A DNA stretch of 11,034 bases, taken from Ruminococcus sp. UBA7014 (GTDB lineage: Bacteria > Bacillota > Clostridia > Oscillospirales > Ruminococcaceae). The notes below the pieces were generated by a model. That model had not been told where the DNA came from and searched no databases. It worked only from the letters and a program-made list of their open reading frames with translations. Made by a program: the position numbers and the translations under genes. Shown here in pieces: positions 5,829 to 11,034 of the stretch (within the stretch, counting starts at the first letter, position 1; the number at the start of each line of letters is the position of its first letter). The stretch lies in contig DJXC01000040.1 of assembly GCA_002449575.1 (NCBI GenBank), forward strand, positions 1 to 11,034. Direction: 5' to 3'.

Positions 5829-6770
5829 TTATTTTGCCGGAAGAGTTTCCGGTGTCAGCAGTCCGACAATCAGTTTCATGGTATTCAGAGAATCTTCTGA
5901 ATCCGGTTTCTGATTCTGATTGATATCTGCATTCAGCAAACCCAGCTGAGAAAGTGATTCTTTGTTAAGAATGGCTTTATTAATAGTAATGACATCCAGA
6001 ATATCAACTTTTCCGGAGCAGTCTGCATCTCCCCAAAGAATACTTCCGGAAGTTTCTGTAACAGTCACAACACAGGCAGGTGGTACTAATGTCAGATTTT
6101 CTGATTTTGCACTGAGCAGAAGTTCTCCGGCATTTTCGAGAGTGATATTCACTTTGCCGTCAGCATCTGTGACAAAAGCAGTGTCTTCGCCGTTGATGGT
6201 GATAACTGCATTTTCTACAGGAAGTGTGACCGGATTCCATGTTTCATCATATCCGGCACGGAAAAGTGTCAGCTTCAAAGTGCCGCCCTGCTGTGCTTCA
6301 GCAGTATTCAGACTGAAAAAACTGTAGGCATCTGACCATGCAACAGTATCTGTATAGACAAATGCATTCAGATAATCACCGTCTTGGAGCGTATCGCCCA
6401 GACCCATGGAAGCGGCATTATTGACATAATAACCATAACTTCCGCCGTTTGCCGTACCCCATAATTTTGCTAAAGATAAACCATACTGACTCTGTTCAGA
6501 AGCGTATCCGGCTGCTGCACCGCCGTCATAATAAGCTTCATGTGCCAGATACAATGCATCATTGATAGTCAGTGCGCCGTCATTGTCAGTATCTGTTACA
6601 GTGACAGGTTTCTGTACCAGTGCAAGCTTGCCGCTTGCATCTGCAATTGTGACGAAAACTTTTGTTTCCGGAATTTTTGTAGTCTCTTCTGCCTGTACCT
6701 GTACAGCAGTCATGACAAAACCCATCAGCAAAGCTGTGGAAACTGCTGTCATTTTTCTGAAATTTTTCAT
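5829..6770 (-). CDS. Secreted DUF4430 (transcobalamin-like) protein with C-terminal type I dockerin
   Basis: A 313-residue exported protein. A signal peptide spans residues 1-27 (cut after VQA). Residues about 36-142 look like DUF4430, the domain found at the C-terminus of vertebrate intrinsic factor and transcobalamin: SLAKLWG, GGSYGYYVN, then LQDGDYLNAFVY. A 12-residue EF-hand-like loop lies inside it, with Asp60, 62, 64, Gly65 and Asp71. Residues about 160-238 form a beta-sandwich-like region (VITINGEDTAFVTDADGKV). A type I dockerin follows (245-305), with calcium loops Asp248/Asp250/Ser252/Asp256/Asp259 and Asp282/Asn284/Asn286/Asp290/Asp293. AAAGGAG precedes the ATG. The cobalamin riboswitch upstream supports a role in B12 capture outside the cell, with the dockerin docking onto a cohesin. 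B12 binding is inferred; the gene is monocistronic and no cohesin or transporter lies in the window. Confidence 0.85.
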   Translation of the reverse strand: MKNFRKMTAVSTALLMGFVMTAVQVQAEETTKIPETKVFVTIADASGKLALVQKPVTVTDTDNDGALTINDALYLAHEAYYDGGAAAGYASEQSQYGLSLAKLWGTANGGSYGYYVNNAASMGLGDTLQDGDYLNAFVYTDTVAWSDAYSFFSLNTAEAQQGGTLKLTLFRAGYDETWNPVTLPVENAVITINGEDTAFVTDADGKVNITLENAGELLLSAKSENLTLVPPACVVTVTETSGSILWGDADCSGKVDILDVITINKAILNKESLSQLGLLNADINQNQKPDSEDSLNTMKLIVGLLTPETLPAK

Positions 6771-6792
6771 AAATTTTATTCTCCTTTATGAT

Positions 6793-6827
6793 AAAAAATA
6801 CTTTTCCGGCGGATTTCGGCAGAAAAG
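6793..6827 (-). terminator. Intrinsic terminator in the riboswitch expression platform
   Basis: On the minus strand, an 8-bp stem (CTTTTCTG at 6827-6820 with CGGAAAAG at 6808-6801, including one U-G pair), one mismatch and two inner pairs, followed by TATTTTTT (6800-6793). It lies between the aptamer and the ribosome binding site of the dockerin gene, 23 bases before the start codon. This suggests control by premature termination. The first base of its 5' arm is the last base of the proposed P1 helix. Confidence 0.85.
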
Positions 6828-6999
6828 CATAGTTATCCTATCAGAAGGCAGACTTCGCCCACATAGAACAGCCGCATTCTCCCATATCCGAAAACGCTGA
6901 AAACTGTATGCCATTGCCTGCCGGGCACTCCGACTTTGACGATAGTGAAGGCTGCGACGGAATTTCACCGTACTTCCCCCGGACATCAGGCGGCTATGC
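6827..6999 (-). ncRNA. Cobalamin riboswitch, compact Cbl-II-like form
   Basis: The minus-strand leader carries the cobalamin core: GGGGGAAG (6980-6973), GGTGAAATTCC (6969-6959), GCAGCC (6955-6950), and then, after a short P6-like arm, GGAGTGCC (6931-6924). Enclosing helices pair GCCTG...CAGGC and CCGGG...CCCGG around this core. An outer P1 helix pairs GCATAG at the predicted 5' end (6999-6994) with CTATGC (6832-6827). The short P6 and missing outer arms resemble the Cbl-II class (such as env8), which often prefers methyl- or aquocobalamin over adenosylcobalamin; this class call rests on memory of the motif. About 80 bases between the core and P1 would hold the regulatory arm and loop-loop contact. 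B12 binding should favour the terminator that follows, so the gene would be off when B12 is plentiful. Confidence 0.8.
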
Positions 7000-7003
7000 A
7001 AAA

Positions 7004-7032
7004 ATTATAGCATATTCTTTTCAGTTTGTCAA
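7004..7032 (-). promoter_or_regulatory. Consensus sigma-A promoter of the riboswitch-dockerin gene
   Basis: On the minus strand, perfect TTGACA (7032-7027), a 17-base spacer ending in TGC, and perfect TATAAT (7009-7004). The predicted start (about 6997) coincides with the 5' strand of riboswitch helix P1. Such a strong promoter fits a gene controlled mainly by its riboswitch. Confidence 0.92.
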
Positions 7033-7051
7033 GGGAAAAGGAAATTTCTTG

Positions 7052-7080
7052 TTGACAAACAGGTATATTTGTGTTAAAAT
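7052..7080 (+). promoter_or_regulatory. Sigma-A promoter of the S11-family pseudoenzyme gene
   Basis: TTGACA (7052-7057), a 17-base spacer ending in TGT, and TAAAAT (7075-7080). It is divergent from the riboswitch promoter; the two -35 boxes are separated by 19 bases (7033-7051). Confidence 0.88.
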
Positions 7081-7123
7081 GAAATAGAATAAAACAGATA
7101 AGTTCATAACAGGAGGATTTTTC

Positions 7124-8536
7124 ATGAAAAAAATAAAAAAATTGCTTTCTGTTTTCATGGCTGTGCTGATAGTCTGCTGTTTTTGTACATCATTAACAGG
7201 TCAGGCGGTTTCTTTTACACCCAATTTTGAAATCAACAGTGCAGCAGGAATTTTAATCAATACAGATACCGGCGATATTCTTTATGAAAAAAATGCAGAT
7301 GTGCAGTATATGCCCGGTTCTCTGGTACAGATTATGGAAGCTGCCATCATCTTGGAAAACTGTACTGACCTGAAAATGCAGATTGTCTGTGATTCTGAAC
7401 TTGTCAAACGGTATCAGACAACAGAATATGCTGATGATTTGCGGTATGCTGATATTTATCAGGATGATGTACTCACAGTAGAAGAATTGCTTTATGCCAT
7501 GATGCTGACTTCTTCCTGTGAAGCGGCGGTTCTGCTTGCAAATCAGTTCGGCAACGGTAGTGTTGCAACATTTGTTGATATGATGAACGCCAAAGCACAG
7601 GAAATCGGCTGTACACAGACCAATTTCACCAACGTGACCGGAATAGGCGATGCTTCTCAGAAAACAACTGCCAGAGATTTGGTAAAAATCACACAGTATG
7701 CAATTTCTGTCAGCCGTTTTATGACGTTTGCCTCTGCAGTTTCCTATGTACCGGAAACCCCAAATACAGAACGCCATAAAGAAGAATGGGTCTGGACACA
7801 CTCCAATGCCATGATGCAGGAAAATTCCACTTATTATCTTGAAGGTACAAAGGGCATTAAAACTGCAAATCTGACACAGCAGGGCAGGAGCATTATCTGT
7901 CAGGGAATCAAAGACGGCAATACATTTCTGGTCGTACTGCTTGGCGCACCGTTTACAGATGAAGGCGGTACACTGAAATTTTATCATATGATAGATGCTG
8001 TGGATTTGCTGAAATGGGCATATACCCACTTTAATTATCAGACAATTCTAAGTGACAGCACCGAACTGGGACAGATTACTGTCAAGAACGGCAGCGGCGT
8101 AGACTATGTGCTTGTCCGTCCGGAGAAATCTTTCATGACACTCTGGTATGACGGTGCAGATATAAATTCTGTGATACAGGAAATCAAATTGCAGGATAAT
8201 GTTTCCGCACCTGTCAAAGAAGGGGAAAAGCTTGGTACAGTGACACTGAAATTTTCCGGACAGGAGCTTGCTGTAATTGATTTAGTTTCCACTTCTTCTG
8301 TCGAACTGTCACAGAAAAAATATTACCTTGCATTAGCAAAACATTTTCCGCATACAGAATGGCTGACCAGAGCGATTTTCTTAAGTGCTGTACTTTGTGC
8401 GGTATATCTGGTATTATGTATTTATGCACATGTACTTTACACGCAGAAACCTAAATCTCCTGAACCTGTTCACCTGAAGCCGAAAGCTTCGGTAGTCAAA
8501 AGAGAAGCCGAAAAAACAAAAAAGAAAAAATCATGA
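7124..8536 (+). CDS. Membrane-anchored D-Ala-D-Ala carboxypeptidase-like protein (S11) with degraded active site
   Basis: A 470-residue protein with the layout of a low-molecular-weight PBP (DacA/DacF, peptidase S11). It has a signal peptide or signal anchor (1-28), an S11 domain (about 35-275), a PBP5_C-like beta domain (about 310-398), a C-terminal membrane helix (about 416-438) and a basic tail ending KKKKS. The alignment is clear (LYEKNADVQYMPGS; TTARDL), but all three catalytic motifs are broken: SxxK is Ser66-Leu-Val-Gln69, SxN is Ser130-Ser-Cys132, and KTG is Lys246-Thr-Ala248. Without the general-base lysine it should not trim peptidoglycan, and it may act as a scaffold or muropeptide binder. 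The frame is intact over its whole length, with a strong promoter and AGGAGG seven bases before the ATG, so this is not a decaying pseudogene. Confidence 0.87.
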   Translation: MKKIKKLLSVFMAVLIVCCFCTSLTGQAVSFTPNFEINSAAGILINTDTGDILYEKNADVQYMPGSLVQIMEAAIILENCTDLKMQIVCDSELVKRYQTTEYADDLRYADIYQDDVLTVEELLYAMMLTSSCEAAVLLANQFGNGSVATFVDMMNAKAQEIGCTQTNFTNVTGIGDASQKTTARDLVKITQYAISVSRFMTFASAVSYVPETPNTERHKEEWVWTHSNAMMQENSTYYLEGTKGIKTANLTQQGRSIICQGIKDGNTFLVVLLGAPFTDEGGTLKFYHMIDAVDLLKWAYTHFNYQTILSDSTELGQITVKNGSGVDYVLVRPEKSFMTLWYDGADINSVIQEIKLQDNVSAPVKEGEKLGTVTLKFSGQELAVIDLVSTSSVELSQKKYYLALAKHFPHTEWLTRAIFLSAVLCAVYLVLCIYAHVLYTQKPKSPEPVHLKPKASVVKREAEKTKKKKS

Positions 8537-8543
8537 TTTCATA

Positions 8544-8579
8544 CAGCACGGAAATTCTTCTTCCGTGCTGCTTTATTTT
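8544..8579 (+). terminator. Intrinsic terminator
   Basis: A 10-bp perfect stem, cagcacggaa (8544-8553) with ttccgtgctg (8561-8570), a seven-base loop, and a U-rich tail CTTTATTTT. It follows the stop codon of the S11-like gene. Confidence 0.85.
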
Positions 8580-8605
8580 CCGGCTGTTCCCTGAGCGAAA
8601 TTTCG

Positions 8606-8634
8606 TTGACATTCCCCTGAAAATATGATATGAT
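8606..8634 (+). promoter_or_regulatory. Sigma-A promoter of the permease gene
   Basis: Perfect TTGACA (8606-8611), a 17-base spacer ending in TGA, and TATGAT (8629-8634). The ribosome binding site AAAGGAG (8652-8658) follows. Confidence 0.88.
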
Positions 8635-8668
8635 ATTAATAACAGAATTTGAAAGGAGATGACATATC

Positions 8669-9778
8669 ATGAAAGAAAGAATCCTGCAATTCTGCAAGGC
8701 ACAGCCTGTTTTGCTGGCAGCACTGGCAGCGGCACTCGCTACTGTTCTGGTTATTCCGCCGGATGCCGGGTATCTGGGATACTGTAACACGGCAGTGCTG
8801 ATTGAACTTTTTTCGCTGATGGCAGTCATTGCCGGACTGCGCAATATCGGCATTTTTGGAAATATGACAGATTTTTTGCTCTCCCGTGCCGGCACTGTCC
8901 GGAGATTGGGAGTTATGCTGATACTGATTTCCTTCTTTTCGGCGATGCTTGTCACGAATGATGTTGCACTGCTGACTTTTGTACCGCTTACGATTCTGAC
9001 GTTCCGGAACATTCCCGGCGAAAAGCATAAAATCCTGACCATTGTACTGGAAACCGCTGCTGCAAATCTGGGCAGTATGCTGACACCTGTCGGCAATCCG
9101 CAGAATCTGTATCTGTATGATGCTTATCATCTGACAACAGCAGTATTTTTCAGAACCATGATTCCGGCAGGCATTGCCGGATTATGCTGTATTTTATTGC
9201 TGGCGTTTCTGCTTCCGGCAGAACCATGCCGTCCGGAAGCTTCTGAACGCTGTGAAATCCCGAAGCCGAAACTTGCCGTTTACAGCTTTCTGTTTTTATT
9301 CTGTTTGCTGACGGTCTTTCGGAAAGTGCCGGACTGGGTCTGCCTGATTGTTACAGTAGTCATGATTCTGATAACAGACAGAAAACTGCTTCTGAAAGTC
9401 GATTATGCATTGCTTGCGACTTTTGTCTGCTTTTTTGTATTTGTGGGGAATATCGCCAGAATTGAGGCTGTCAGCGAATTTTTTTCAGGAGTCCTGACGG
9501 GAAGAGAACTGCTGATTTCGGTACTGTTATCACAGGTTATCAGCAATGTACCGGCAGCGGTAATGCTTTCCGGCTTTACTGATAATGGTACGGCTTTACT
9601 GCTTGGTGTAAATCTGGGGGGACTGGGAACACTGATAGCTTCGCTTGCAAGTCTGATTTCTTATCAGTGCTATCAGAAATCAGAACAGCCGCAGCCCGGA
9701 ACATATCTGCTGATATTTTCGGCAGTCAATTTCGGAACTATGGCAGTTCTGCTGTTATTGCAGATATTTGTATTTTAA
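8669..9778 (+). CDS. SLC13/ArsB-type anion permease (ion transporter superfamily)
   Basis: A 369-residue polytopic protein of the cytoplasmic membrane, probably with 10-11 helices. It shows the two inverted-repeat signatures of the CitM/SLC13/ArsB group. In the first half, TNDVALLTFVP (96-106) is followed by GSMLTPVGNPQNLYLY (135-150). In the second half, SQVISNVPAAVML (288-300) is followed by LGVNLGGLGTLIASLASLI (312-330). The paired NDV/SNVP and PVGNPQN/GGLGT hairpins form the substrate site in this family. Members move di- and tricarboxylates, sulfate, arsenite or other anions with Na+ or H+; the substrate cannot be named here. The length is at the short end, with a compact central cytoplasmic loop (about 183-202). 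The ATG is set by AAAGGAG at 8652-8658. It is monocistronic, and no ars genes are nearby. Confidence 0.82.
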   Translation: MKERILQFCKAQPVLLAALAAALATVLVIPPDAGYLGYCNTAVLIELFSLMAVIAGLRNIGIFGNMTDFLLSRAGTVRRLGVMLILISFFSAMLVTNDVALLTFVPLTILTFRNIPGEKHKILTIVLETAAANLGSMLTPVGNPQNLYLYDAYHLTTAVFFRTMIPAGIAGLCCILLLAFLLPAEPCRPEASERCEIPKPKLAVYSFLFLFCLLTVFRKVPDWVCLIVTVVMILITDRKLLLKVDYALLATFVCFFVFVGNIARIEAVSEFFSGVLTGRELLISVLLSQVISNVPAAVMLSGFTDNGTALLLGVNLGGLGTLIASLASLISYQCYQKSEQPQPGTYLLIFSAVNFGTMAVLLLLQIFVF

Positions 9779-9786
9779 TCAGAAAA

Positions 9787-9816
9787 TCCCTCTGCTTCTG
9801 GCAGAGGGAAATTTTT
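9787..9816. terminator. Bidirectional intrinsic terminator between converging genes
   Basis: A 9-bp perfect stem, tccctctgc (9787-9795) with gcagaggga (9801-9809), and loop ttctg, followed by AATTTTT. On the minus strand the hairpin is followed by TTTTCTG. The stop codon of the second methyltransferase gene lies at its edge. Confidence 0.87.
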
Positions 9817-10462
9817 AGTTTCTGGGTTTTCTTGCAACGCAGTGCAGGTGGAAAAATCCACGTTTCTCGAAATGTTCCATAATCAGTCCGGCATTTCTGC
9901 AAAGGCGGCGAACTTCATTTTTTCCATAGACATGTACATCGCCGTGACCTGTCAGGTTGACAATCGGCATTTCCACATGATTGAAGAACCAGCGCACGGG
10001 CGCAGTATTTGCTGTCATATCACGGAGAATCAGCCGTCCGCCGGGACGAAGTACACGGTAAACACTGTTGAAAAAATCCTGTACATTCGGATAATGATGA
10101 AAACTCTGGGAGCAGATAACAGCATCAAACGAATTTTCTGCAAACGGCAGATTTTCACAGTCTCCGACAACCAGTTCTACACCGGGCAGATTTTTTTCTC
10201 TGGCGACCTCAATCATTTTTGGAGTCAGGTCGATACCAGTATAATGTTTTTCCGGATATTTTTCATAAAGCAGTGAAAGCATCGGCGCAGTGCCGCAGCC
10301 GCAGTCGAGCAGGTCTGTAAACGGTTCTTTTTCGAGTTCAGCAAGCACATCCGGATAATCTTTCTTGCATATATTATAAACACCAGCATGGTCAGTCTCA
10401 TAGACTTCGGCGGCTTTGGTGAATTCCTTGACGGACAGATTTTTATATTCTGTACTGTTCAT
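9815..10462 (-). CDS. Class I SAM-dependent methyltransferase (UbiE/Methyltransf_11 type)
   Basis: A 215-residue soluble methyltransferase. SAM motif I is LLDCGCGTAP (51-60), Asp78 in GIDLTP binds the ribose, GDCENLPF (100-107) is motif II, and the catalytic-side loop is SQSFHHYPN (118-126). LRPGGRLILRD (138-148) is the usual strand after helix E. This set is typical of UbiE-like and small-molecule methyltransferases, but the substrate is unknown. The start at 10462 is preferred because GTGAGGGG precedes it by seven bases; an ATG seven codons upstream lacks a ribosome binding site. It is not closely similar to the methyltransferase at 5135-5758 beyond the shared fold. Its promoter is divergent from that of the aldo/keto reductase. 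Confidence 0.88.
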   Translation of the reverse strand: MNSTEYKNLSVKEFTKAAEVYETDHAGVYNICKKDYPDVLAELEKEPFTDLLDCGCGTAPMLSLLYEKYPEKHYTGIDLTPKMIEVAREKNLPGVELVVGDCENLPFAENSFDAVICSQSFHHYPNVQDFFNSVYRVLRPGGRLILRDMTANTAPVRWFFNHVEMPIVNLTGHGDVHVYGKNEVRRLCRNAGLIMEHFEKRGFFHLHCVARKPRN

Positions 10463-10514
10463 GACAGAACCCCTCACTTTCATGATTTTGAGTAAGCATC
10501 TGTTAACTTATATT

Positions 10515-10543
10515 ATCATAGCATAAATCCGGAAAAATTGCAA
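10515..10543 (-). promoter_or_regulatory. Sigma-A promoter of the second methyltransferase gene
   Basis: On the minus strand, TTGCAA (10543-10538), a 17-base spacer ending in TGC, and TATGAT (10520-10515). Confidence 0.78.
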
Positions 10544-10589
10544 GAGCTTTCCAAAATTTTTACAAAATATCATAAATTTTAAAAAATAG

Positions 10590-10618
10590 TTGCTTTTTTT
10601 CAGGAAATATGCTATACT
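10590..10618 (+). promoter_or_regulatory. Sigma-A promoter of the aldo/keto reductase gene
   Basis: TTGCTT (10590-10595), a 17-base spacer ending in TGC, and TATACT (10613-10618), followed by AAAGGAAAG (10638-10646) before the ATG at 10655. Confidence 0.78.
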
Positions 10619-10654
10619 AAATAAAAATATATTCCGGAAAGGAAAGAAAATTTT

Positions 10655-11034
10655 ATGTGTACTGTTTATGATTATGACTATCGTGCAAAGCCGGAACGCT
10701 ATCAGAATATGATTTACCGCCGTTGTGGAAACAGCGGGCTGAAACTGCCCGTGATTTCTCTCGGATTATGGCAGAATTTCGGCTCACAGGGCTGTTATGC
10801 CAAGATGGCAGATATGATTCATACAGCGTTTGACTTGGGAATTGTACATTTTGACCTTGCGAATAATTACGGACATCCTTACAACGGCACAGCAGAAAGC
10901 AATTTTGGAAGAATCCTTCAGGATATGCGGCAATACAGGGATGAAATGTGTATTTCTACAAAAGCCGGCTATGAAATGTGGGACGGCATCTATGGTGACA
11001 AAAATGGCTCACGGAAATATCTGACAGCTTCCCT
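10655..11034 (+). CDS. yghZ: Aldo/keto reductase, YghZ (L-glyceraldehyde-3-phosphate reductase) type, 3' partial
   Basis: The first 126 residues of an NADPH-dependent aldo/keto reductase with a TIM-barrel fold; the rest runs off the window (family length about 330-350). The opening closely follows E. coli YghZ/Gpr: PERYQNMIYRRCGNSGLKLP, SLGLWQNFG, then AFDLGIVHFDLANNYG. Three of the four catalytic-tetrad residues are visible: Asp67, Tyr72 and Lys103 (in STKAGYEMW). The fourth (His) lies beyond the window. YghZ-type enzymes reduce L-glyceraldehyde 3-phosphate and other aldehydes such as methylglyoxal; the exact substrate is an inference from family. The ATG is set by AAAGGA and by alignment to the family's start. 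Confidence 0.9.
   Translation, partial: MCTVYDYDYRAKPERYQNMIYRRCGNSGLKLPVISLGLWQNFGSQGCYAKMADMIHTAFDLGIVHFDLANNYGHPYNGTAESNFGRILQDMRQYRDEMCISTKAGYEMWDGIYGDKNGSRKYLTAS

Noticed and set aside
5829..6770. The dockerin protein as a cellulosomal glycoside hydrolase
   Set aside because: No catalytic or carbohydrate-binding module is recognisable; the N-terminal domain fits DUF4430 and the leader is a B12 riboswitch.
6786..7001. A 71-codon open frame on the minus strand between the two divergent genes
   Set aside because: It lies entirely within the riboswitch leader, has no ribosome binding site, and its codons simply follow the aptamer and terminator sequence.
7253..8029. A 258-codon open frame antisense to the S11-like gene
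   Set aside because: It is Cys/His/Ile-rich without recognisable motifs and has no promoter or ribosome binding site; the opposite strand has a clear protein family.
7124..8536. The S11-like gene as an ordinary active DacF carboxypeptidase
   Set aside because: The family alignment is good, but the catalytic Lys, the SxN Asn and the KTG Gly are all replaced.
8539..9130. Two overlapping minus-strand open frames opposite the permease start
   Set aside because: They run across the permease promoter and its N-terminal coding region, have Ser/Ala- or Gln-rich low-complexity content and no ribosome binding sites.
8669..9778. The permease as an arsenite pump of an ars operon
   Set aside because: The family is compatible with ArsB, but there is no ArsR, ArsC or ArsA gene nearby and the substrate cannot be read from the motifs.
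9842..10276. A 144-codon plus-strand open frame opposite the second methyltransferase
   Set aside because: Shadow of the methyltransferase; no start signals or recognisable domain.

Overview
The window looks like a piece of a Ruminococcus-like chromosome (Clostridia, Oscillospiraceae). The signs are moderately AT-rich DNA, strong AGGAGG-type ribosome binding sites, consensus sigma-A promoters, a dockerin-bearing secreted protein, a SEDS/PBP cell-wall operon and a long-form ribosome hibernation factor. The genus is inferred from gene content and style and was not tested by a search. Most genes stand alone, each with its own promoter and a strong intrinsic terminator.

Layout. At 1-225 is the C-terminal end of a Glu-Thr-rich protein with one terminal membrane helix. 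At 294-992 is an AqpZ-like aquaporin, ending at a terminator shared with the converging gene. At 1044-4227 (minus) is a three-gene cell-wall operon: a short FHA protein with one membrane helix, a RodA/FtsW-type SEDS glycosyltransferase and a class B penicillin-binding protein. Its order recalls the actinobacterial fhaB-pstP-rodA-pbpA-pknAB locus, without the kinase and phosphatase genes. At 4457-4978 is the hibernation factor hpf, with a structured leader and a TTG start. At 5135-5758 is a small SAM methyltransferase between two similar terminator hairpins.

The most interesting part is 5829-7032 (minus). A consensus promoter drives a leader with the conserved core of a cobalamin (B12) riboswitch, followed directly by an intrinsic terminator, and then a secreted protein. 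That protein has a signal peptide, a DUF4430/transcobalamin-C-terminal-like domain with an EF-hand-like loop, a beta-sandwich region and a C-terminal type I dockerin. Together these suggest a B12-repressed, dockerin-tethered extracellular cobalamin-binding or scavenging protein. I infer that function from the parts; I do not recall it being described.

Transcribed away from it, 7124-8536 encodes a membrane-anchored protein of the D-Ala-D-Ala carboxypeptidase (S11) family. All three of its active-site motifs are degraded (SxxK to SLVQ, SxN to SSC, KTG to KTA), so it is probably a pseudoenzyme. Next come a compact SLC13/ArsB-type anion permease (8669-9778), a second SAM methyltransferase on the minus strand (9815-10462) and the start of a YghZ-type aldo/keto reductase (10655 to the window end).

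The only stretch above 300 bases without a gene is 6771-7123. It is filled by the riboswitch, its terminator and two divergent promoters.
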